Part shown: in pieces, positions 22,529 to 26,719 of the stretch
Position numbering within the stretch: the first letter of the stretch is position 1
How the letters are laid out: every line of letters begins with the position of its first letter
Assembly: GCA_964372025.1 (NCBI GenBank)
Contig: CAYJPF010000029.1
Span: 1-26,719, forward strand
Reading direction: 5' to 3'
Length of the DNA stretch: 26,719 bases
Source of the DNA: CAYJBP01 sp964372025
GTDB taxonomy: Bacteria; Bacillota; Dehalobacteriia; UBA4068
Program-made: the position numbers and the translations under genes
The notes under the pieces: model-generated
Told to the model about the DNA's origin: nothing
Database searches by the model: none
The model's input: only the letters and a program-made list of their open reading frames with translations

Positions 22529-24424
22529 CTAATAATCAATCTTTTTATCATAAAGGCGAGCCGCATTTAATACCACCAATACCGAACCGGCATTATGCAC
22601 TAAAGCCCCGCTAGCCGGGTTAATCAAGCCCATTACGGAAAGAATAATTGCCCCAAAATTAATTACCATCGACATGGCAATATTAAACTTAATCGAAAAA
22701 ATAGTAGCATTGGAAAGCTTTTTGATATAAGAAATTTTGCCAATATCATCGCCCAAAATTGCAATATCGGCGGCATCAATGGCAATATCGCTGCCCATTG
22801 TGCCCATAGCAATACCCACATTGGCCGTTTTTAAAGCCGGGGCATCATTTACGCCATCGCCTACCATGCAAACCTGATTTTGCTGCATCAGCTCCTTAAC
22901 CGCAGCAACCTTATCCTGAGGCAAAAGCGAGGCATAAACTTGGGATATCCCCACCTTAGCTGCTATAAAATCGGCCGTTTGCTGATTATCGCCGGTTAAA
23001 AGCACCGTATTGGCTATGCCGGCCGCATTAAGGGCAGCAATGGCCGCTTGCGAATTATCCTTAAGCTGATCGGCCAAAGCAATTATACCCAAAATGCGTT
23101 CCTGGTCAGCCGCAATAATCAAGGCCTTACCCTGGCTTTTAAAGCTATCAAATAGCGAGTTTATATCGCCTGCTATCGCCAAATTAGCTTCGTCGGTAAT
23201 TAGTTTTTCATTGCCGCAATAAATAATGCGCCCATCCAAATTGGCAATAACACCCTTGCCCACCTTTAAATTAAAATTGCTGATTTTGGCCAATTTAAGC
23301 TGCCGCTCGCGCGCATATTGGCTGATAGCCTTGCCCAAAGGATGCTCCGAGCGGCTTTCTACCGAGGCTATTAGGCTAATTAGCTCATCTTCGGCAATAT
23401 CAAAGCAATGGATATCGCTAACTTTTAATTTGCCGCCGGTTATAGTGCCGGTTTTATCAAGGGCTACCGTATTTACCTTGCCCATTTGCTCCAAGGCCTC
23501 GCCCGATTTAATCAATACCCCGTTTTTGGTGGCCTGACCAATAGCAGCCATAATCGAAGTTGGCGTGGCCAAAGCCAGGGCACAAGGGCAAAACACAACC
23601 AAAACCGTAACCGCCCGCACTAAGGCATCGGCCTTTTGATCAAAACCAAAGGCCAGCACCAGATAGGTAATAGCCGCAATTATACAAGCCAGCGGCACCA
23701 AATAGCCGGCCCATTTATCAACAATTTTTTGGGTAGGCGCTTGATGATTTTCGGCATCTTCTACCAGCTTAATCATCTTTTGCAAAGAGGAATTGGCAAA
23801 GGATTTGCTAACTTTTATATCCACCGAGCCAAAACGATTGATAGTGCCGGTAAACACTTCATCATTAGGCCCTTTGTCCACCGGCAAACTTTCGCCGGTG
23901 ATAATGCTTTGATCAACGGTGGTATTGCCTTCGATAATCAGGCCGTCGGCCGGAAAACTTTCGCCCGGCAAAACTCTAATAATATCGCCAATTTTAATAT
24001 CTTGGGGATCAAGCAGGCTTTCGGCTTCGTCAATAATTAAACGTGCCTGGTTAGGAACCAGATTTAAAAGCTTTTCTATTCCCTTTTTAGCTTTTTCTAC
24101 CGTGCGATCTTCCAGCAATTCGCCGATGGCCATAATAAAGGCCACCTCGCCGGCGGCAAAAATATCACCAATATAAACCGCAGCTATCATGGCTATGGTA
24201 ATTAAAAGCGGCGAGGTGATTTTTTTGGCCATCAGATTAATAATCGCACTATAAGCAAGCGGTATGCCCGAAATAAATAAAGGAACCCAAGCCGGATTAA
24301 AAGGCAAGCTAAACTCGATTTGGCTTAAGGGCAAAATATATTCAATAATAAATGAAGCCAGCAAAAATAAGCCAGACACCCAAAGCATGGGCGCTGAATT
24401 TAATTTATTAATATAGTCTTTCAT
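22529..24424 (-). CDS. Heavy-metal P1B-type ATPase, probably copper efflux
   Basis: ATP-driven metal exporter in the cytoplasmic membrane. Motifs: TGES in the actuator domain (176-179), the membrane metal site CPC (C279-P280-C281), the phosphorylation site DKTGT (D323), the HP dipeptide in SEHPLG, and GDGVND (522-527). At 631 aa it lacks any N-terminal heavy-metal-binding domain and begins almost directly with membrane helices. The last helix reads VHNAGSVLVVLNAARL, unlike the M-S-S pattern of classical CopA and closer to Zn/Cd- or HEGST-type pumps, so specificity is uncertain from the protein alone. It follows csoR by eight bases under a CsoR-type operator, which favours Cu(I). A metal other than copper remains possible. 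The gene ends near the solitary 25-bp hairpin. Confidence 0.92.
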   Translation of the reverse strand: MKDYINKLNSAPMLWVSGLFLLASFIIEYILPLSQIEFSLPFNPAWVPLFISGIPLAYSAIINLMAKKITSPLLITIAMIAAVYIGDIFAAGEVAFIMAIGELLEDRTVEKAKKGIEKLLNLVPNQARLIIDEAESLLDPQDIKIGDIIRVLPGESFPADGLIIEGNTTVDQSIITGESLPVDKGPNDEVFTGTINRFGSVDIKVSKSFANSSLQKMIKLVEDAENHQAPTQKIVDKWAGYLVPLACIIAAITYLVLAFGFDQKADALVRAVTVLVVFCPCALALATPTSIMAAIGQATKNGVLIKSGEALEQMGKVNTVALDKTGTITGGKLKVSDIHCFDIAEDELISLIASVESRSEHPLGKAISQYARERQLKLAKISNFNLKVGKGVIANLDGRIIYCGNEKLITDEANLAIAGDINSLFDSFKSQGKALIIAADQERILGIIALADQLKDNSQAAIAALNAAGIANTVLLTGDNQQTADFIAAKVGISQVYASLLPQDKVAAVKELMQQNQVCMVGDGVNDAPALKTANVGIAMGTMGSDIAIDAADIAILGDDIGKISYIKKLSNATIFSIKFNIAMSMVINFGAIILSVMGLINPASGALVHNAGSVLVVLNAARLYDKKIDY

Positions 24425-24432
24425 AAATCCTC

Positions 24433-24708
24433 CTAAATTGTTTTAGAAAATTGATTTAAGGCCTTGATTAGCTTTTGAATAGTTTCTTCTTCTTGGCCGC
24501 TGCTAATACCGCTTAATACGCAATGATGCATATGGCCTTCCAGGATAATTTGGCCGGTTTTATGCAAGGCCGACTTAATTGCCCCAATTTGAATTAGGAT
24601 ATCCTCGCAGGGTTTATCCTCGTTAACCATTTTTTGCACACCGCGTACCTGGCCTTCTATTTTTTTAAGGCGCTTATTTACAGCTTCTACATCCATACAT
24701 TGTTTCAT
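24433..24708 (-). CDS. csoR: Copper-sensing repressor CsoR
   Basis: Metal-sensing repressor of the CsoR/RcnR/FrmR family, an all-helical tetramer. The Cu(I) ligand set C34 (DKPCED), H59 and C63 (GHMHHC) has the 25- and 4-residue spacings of B. subtilis CsoR (C45/H70/C74), which favours copper over the nickel or formaldehyde branches. The N-terminal VNKRLKKIEGQVRGVQKMV is the typical first helix. At 91 aa the length is normal. It is the first gene of the operon with the P1B-ATPase. AAGGAGG precedes the ATG at 24708, and the operator lies about 25 bases upstream. Binding copper should release the operator and induce both genes. No copZ chaperone is present in the window. Confidence 0.93.
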   Translation of the reverse strand: MKQCMDVEAVNKRLKKIEGQVRGVQKMVNEDKPCEDILIQIGAIKSALHKTGQIILEGHMHHCVLSGISSGQEEETIQKLIKALNQFSKTI

Positions 24709-24731
24709 CTATATTCCTCCTTAATAATTTC

Positions 24732-24760
24732 AATATACCCATAGGGGGTATGGGTATATT
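24732..24760. promoter_or_regulatory. CsoR operator
   Basis: A perfect 12-bp inverted repeat (AATATACCCATA at 24732-24743, its complement at 24749-24760) with a GGGGG centre. Its core TACCC-ATAGG-GGGTA matches known CsoR boxes of the TACCCnnnnnGGGTA kind. It overlaps the end of the -10 box and the transcription start of csoR, so binding would block initiation. Confidence 0.88.
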
Positions 24761-24785
24761 ATAGCACTTTGGATACAAATGTCAA
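24758..24785 (-). promoter_or_regulatory. csoR promoter
   Basis: On the minus strand, TTGACA (24785-24780), a 16-base spacer and TATAAT (24763-24758). The CsoR operator overlaps the -10 box. Confidence 0.85.
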
Positions 24786-24818
24786 GTAAAAAAGATAAAA
24801 AAAATTTTCTTTTTTTGC

Positions 24819-24847
24819 TTGACAATTTCCTAGTAATGTAGTACACT
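24819..24847 (+). promoter_or_regulatory. Promoter of the DUF2325 gene
   Basis: TTGACA (24819-24824), 17 bases, TACACT (24842-24847). It is back to back with the csoR promoter. The region between the two -35 boxes is an A/T-rich near-palindrome that could serve as UP elements for both. Confidence 0.75.
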
Positions 24848-24853
24848 ATCAAT

Positions 24854-24936
24854 AGTTAGATAAAGCTAACCAAAACATAGCATATGCCAAGCAGGCCGAA
24901 TCACTTTACTCAAAAAGTTAGCAATAGCTAACCAAA
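24854..24936 (+). promoter_or_regulatory. Twin AGTTAG-N4-AGCTAACC boxes in the DUF2325 leader
   Basis: Two copies of AGTTAG-N4-AGCTAACCAAA (24854-24874 and 24916-24936), each an inverted repeat GTTAG/CTAAC with a 6-base centre. The first covers the expected transcription start; the second lies 62 bp on, close to six helical turns. The half-site recalls DtxR/IdeR iron boxes (TTAGGTTAG...), but the spacing differs. Candidate sites for a dimeric repressor that can bind both. Confidence 0.6.
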
Positions 24937-24954
24937 CTAAGAAAGAGGTGTCAT

Positions 24955-25230
24955 ATGAGCGTTGTAATCATTGGTGGCAATGAATGTATGGAAAGGCGGT
25001 ATATTGATACCTGCAAAGCCTATGGCTGCAAAGCCAAGGTATTTACCAAAATGCGCGGTGATATTCGCAGCAAATTTGGCAGCCCGGATATGATAATATT
25101 ATTTACCAATACCGTATCCCATAAGCTAATAGCATGTGCCAACTGCGAGGCAAAGCGTTGCCAGGCCAGGGTAGAGCGTTGCCATTCCAGCTCTTTAACC
25201 GCCCTAAAAAATATCCTGGAAGCCATTTAA
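24955..25230 (+). CDS. Cysteine-rich DUF2325 protein, 91 aa
   Basis: A small cytoplasmic protein that opens with a Rossmann-like strand-loop (SVVIIGGNE) and continues with KVFTKMRG and PDMIILFTNTVSHKLI, the DUF2325 pattern. The molecular function of the family is unknown to me. Seven cysteines occur in 91 residues: C11, C20, C25, C61, C64, C69 and C76 (followed by H77). The C61-x2-C64-x4-C69-x6-C76-H cluster could bind a metal or an Fe-S centre or act in redox sensing (inference). AGAGG at 24943-24947 supports the start. It is divergent from the csoR operon and has its own promoter with twin palindromic boxes, which suggests metal or redox control. Confidence 0.82.
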   Translation: MSVVIIGGNECMERRYIDTCKAYGCKAKVFTKMRGDIRSKFGSPDMIILFTNTVSHKLIACANCEAKRCQARVERCHSSSLTALKNILEAI

Positions 25231-25247
25231 TAATTACCCCCCCTGAT

Positions 25248-25479
25248 AAAAATACTCTAACCAATTGGTTGGGGTATTTTTCATACTATCAAAAAAGCCA
25301 AAACTCCATTTCCCGTGGGGGGATGGAAAGGGGGGCTTGCCCCCCTTGCGTTCAATGAATTGCAGCGTAAGCTGCCAATATTCTTTCCCGGTTCTGGAAA
25401 GAATATTGCTCAGGCTGGCAAAAAACTGCGTTTTTTGCCAGCCTGAAAAATACTCTAACCAATTGGTTGGGGTATTTTT
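25248..25479 (+). repeat. MITE-like composite hairpin repeat, copy 3 (full length)
   Basis: A core of 164 bp (25282-25445), homologous over its length to copy 1, is bracketed by two identical 34-bp direct repeats (25248-25281 and 25446-25479). Each 34-bp repeat is itself a terminator hairpin (AAAAATACTCTAACC ... GGTTGGGGTATTTTT, AATT loop, two G-T pairs) unrelated in sequence to the brackets of copies 1 and 2. The internal hairpins are conserved, including a 15-bp hairpin (CAGGCTGGCAAAAAA, loop CTGCG) whose stem differs from copy 1 by compensating changes. The left bracket serves as terminator of the DUF2325 gene. Confidence 0.87.
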
Positions 25480-25689
25480 TTTAAGCAAACTAAGTACTAC
25501 TTATATCTTAGCGCCTAAAACCATACCACTACTCACCACTTAAGCATAAACCTATATCTTGTGTTTTGCAATAAAGCAAGTGCTTATATATAGTATACCC
25601 TATTAACTGTGGCCTTTTGTTTAAAAAAAAATGAAAAAAGTTGCTTTTAAAAAAAGGATATAAGCCTCTAAAATAGAAAATAGTTAGAT
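25480..25689. other. AT-rich spacer before mraZ
   Basis: No coding region recognised. The stretch is A/T rich with several TATA-like strings (25587-25597, 25658-25664), but I could not choose a -35/-10 pair with normal spacing. The mraZ promoter presumably lies in its last 60 bases. Confidence 0.4.
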
Positions 25690-25761
25690 ACAAAGTGGTA
25701 CAAAGTGGTACAAAGTAGAGCTATGGTCCCACAAAGTAGCATAAGCATGATGTAAAGTAGA
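25690..25761 (+). promoter_or_regulatory. Phased CAAAGTRG repeat array, probable MraZ operator
   Basis: Five CAAAGTGG/CAAAGTAG-type units begin at 25691, 25701, 25711, 25732 and 25753 (the last TAAAGTAG). Intervals are 10, 10, 21 and 21 bp, all whole helical turns. MraZ proteins bind short direct repeats with 10-bp period in front of their own gene, and mraZ starts at 25771, so this is the likely autoregulatory site. Confidence 0.75.
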
Positions 25762-25770
25762 GGGCTAGCG

Positions 25771-26214
25771 ATGTTTATTGGCGAAAGCAATCATTCTATC
25801 GATAATAAGGGGCGTTATATTGTGCCCGTTACTTTTCGTGAAGAATTGGGCGATATTTTTTATATCACCAAGGGCTTGGATCAATGCTTATTTGTCTATT
25901 CCGAGCAAACTTGGCAACAAAAAGTGGACGAATTGGCTAATCTTTCGTCTACCAGTGCTAATATGCGCCGCTTTGCCCGTAATTTTTTCTCGGCTGCCCA
26001 AAAAGTTATGCCCGATAAACAGGGGCGTGTTCTAATCAGCCCCGCCTTGCGCAAACATGCGCAGCTGGAAAAGGAAATTGTAACCATCGGCGTATCCAGC
26101 CGCCTGGAAATTTGGGATGCCGCCATGTGGCAAAAATATAATGATGATGATGCATTCGACGATAGCAGCAATTATGAGGCAGTTGCCGAAAATCTGCCCG
26201 ATATCTGCCTATGA
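25771..26214 (+). CDS. mraZ: Transcriptional regulator MraZ
   Basis: First gene of the division and cell-wall (dcw) cluster; a ring-forming DNA-binding protein that controls the cluster promoter. Both SpoVT/AbrB-type half-repeats are visible: SIDNKGRYIVPVTFREEL (about 9-26) and MPDKQGRVLISPALRKHA (about 79-96), the D-x-K/Q-G-R-x-x-[IV]-P pattern being diagnostic, although the second repeat has S in place of P after the hydrophobic residues. At 147 aa it is close to the usual 140-150. GAGGG at 25760-25764 supports the start. Its TGA overlaps the ATG of rsmH (ATGA), so the two are translationally coupled. Confidence 0.95.
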   Translation: MFIGESNHSIDNKGRYIVPVTFREELGDIFYITKGLDQCLFVYSEQTWQQKVDELANLSSTSANMRRFARNFFSAAQKVMPDKQGRVLISPALRKHAQLEKEIVTIGVSSRLEIWDAAMWQKYNDDDAFDDSSNYEAVAENLPDICL

Positions 26215-26719
26215 GCGAGCATAATTTTAAGCATTTACCGGTTCTATTGGATGCCACCATCGAGGGCCTTAATATCAAGGCCGGCGGCCTTTACTTAGAC
26301 GGCACTTTAGGCGGCGGTGGCCATAGCTTGGCCATTTTAAAGGCTGCTGCCAATATTAATTTAATCGGTATCGATCAAGACCAAGAAGCTTTAGCCGCCG
26401 CTAATTTACATTTGGCGGCCTATCAAAAACAAATTCACTTATACCATGGCAATTTTGCCGATATGGCGCAGGCTGTGGCCGCTTTTAATTATCAAGCGGG
26501 CAGCTTAGATGGCATATTACTGGATATTGGAGTATCTTCTTATCAATTGGATAATGCGGCTCGTGGTTTTTCCTATATGCAGGATGCGCCTTTGGATATG
26601 CGGATGGATGCCAGCCGCGATTTAAGTGCTTACCAGGTAGTTAATCAGTATTCGGCCGCTAAATTAACCGATATATTTTATCAATATGGCGAAGAAAAAT
26701 GGGCCAAGCGTATTGCTTT
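26211..26719 (+). CDS. rsmH: 16S rRNA (cytosine1402-N4)-methyltransferase RsmH, 5' part
   Basis: S-adenosylmethionine-dependent enzyme that methylates N4 of C1402 in the 16S rRNA decoding site. Only the first 169 codons are in the window; the frame is open to the edge. Visible motifs: HLPVLLDATIEGL near the N-terminus, the SAM-binding loop DGTLGGGGHS, the acidic residue in GIDQDQEAL, and the signature LLDIGVSSYQLD followed by RGFSY and DMRMD. The start overlaps the mraZ stop by ATGA. The continuation of a dcw cluster (ftsL, pbp, mraY and so on) is expected beyond the window. Confidence 0.95.
   Translation, partial: MSEHNFKHLPVLLDATIEGLNIKAGGLYLDGTLGGGGHSLAILKAAANINLIGIDQDQEALAAANLHLAAYQKQIHLYHGNFADMAQAVAAFNYQAGSLDGILLDIGVSSYQLDNAARGFSYMQDAPLDMRMDASRDLSAYQVVNQYSAAKLTDIFYQYGEEKWAKRIA

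Noticed and set aside
23636..24040. 134-residue frame antisense to the P1B-ATPase gene
   Set aside because: A mirror of conserved P-type ATPase codons; no independent start signals.
24854..24936. Classical DtxR/IdeR iron boxes
   Set aside because: The half-sites resemble TTAG/CTAA iron boxes but are separated by six bases instead of one, so I report them as an unknown palindrome.
25134..25543. Several overlapping open frames on both strands
   Set aside because: They run through copy 3 of the non-coding repeat and through the DUF2325 gene in another frame. No start signals; composition follows the hairpins.

Overview
The window looks like chromosomal DNA of a Gram-positive Bacillota, most likely a Clostridia-type anaerobe. 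This is inferred from AAGGAGG-type ribosome binding sites, TTGACA/TATAAT promoters, SLH surface-anchoring domains, the lon-engB and mraZ-rsmH pairs, a CsoR copper operon and an exosporium-type motif at the left edge. Codon use looks uniform throughout, and I see no prophage or intact insertion sequence.

Layout. Positions 1-3954 hold the 3' end of a small protein with an EEL-LAHILNAE-EKIQ motif, a membrane protein of unknown function, a secreted SH3/amidase_3 cell-wall hydrolase directly followed by an RdgB-type nucleotide pyrophosphatase, a PQ-loop-like membrane protein and a small orphan. Positions 4115-7095 are the overlapping lon-engB pair. Positions 7096-7748 are a gene-free, repeat-rich stretch. 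Positions 7749-13095 form a cyclic-amide (hydantoinase/oxoprolinase-type) module: hyuA-hyuB on the minus strand and a divergent NCS1 permease. A membrane-anchored DJ-1/PfpI-like protein follows.

Positions 14190-20866 hold the most striking locus. A promoter and a complete cobalamin riboswitch with its terminator precede a 2067-residue secreted protein. That protein has two transcobalamin-type DUF4430 domains, two duplicated helical blocks resembling the alpha/alpha barrel of intrinsic factor, Ig-like and PEGA-like domains, and three SLH repeats. Together these suggest a B12-repressed, S-layer-anchored corrinoid-capturing protein. A secreted orphan and a MarR-family regulator follow.

Positions 22529-24708 are a csoR/P1B-ATPase metal-efflux operon with a perfect CsoR-like operator. 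It is divergent from a cysteine-rich DUF2325 gene that carries twin palindromic boxes. The window ends in the start of the division/cell-wall cluster, mraZ-rsmH (rsmH is cut by the edge), behind a helically phased array of CAAAGTRG repeats that probably binds MraZ.

Scattered through the window is a structured non-coding repeat of about 165 bp (three copies: 7483-7697, 13111-13243 on the minus strand, 25248-25479). Each copy sits between two direct copies of a terminator hairpin. The hairpin sequence differs between loci but matches within a locus, and the outer flanks keep the A-tract and T-tract of a single original terminator. This reads as a MITE-like element that inserts into terminator hairpins and duplicates them.
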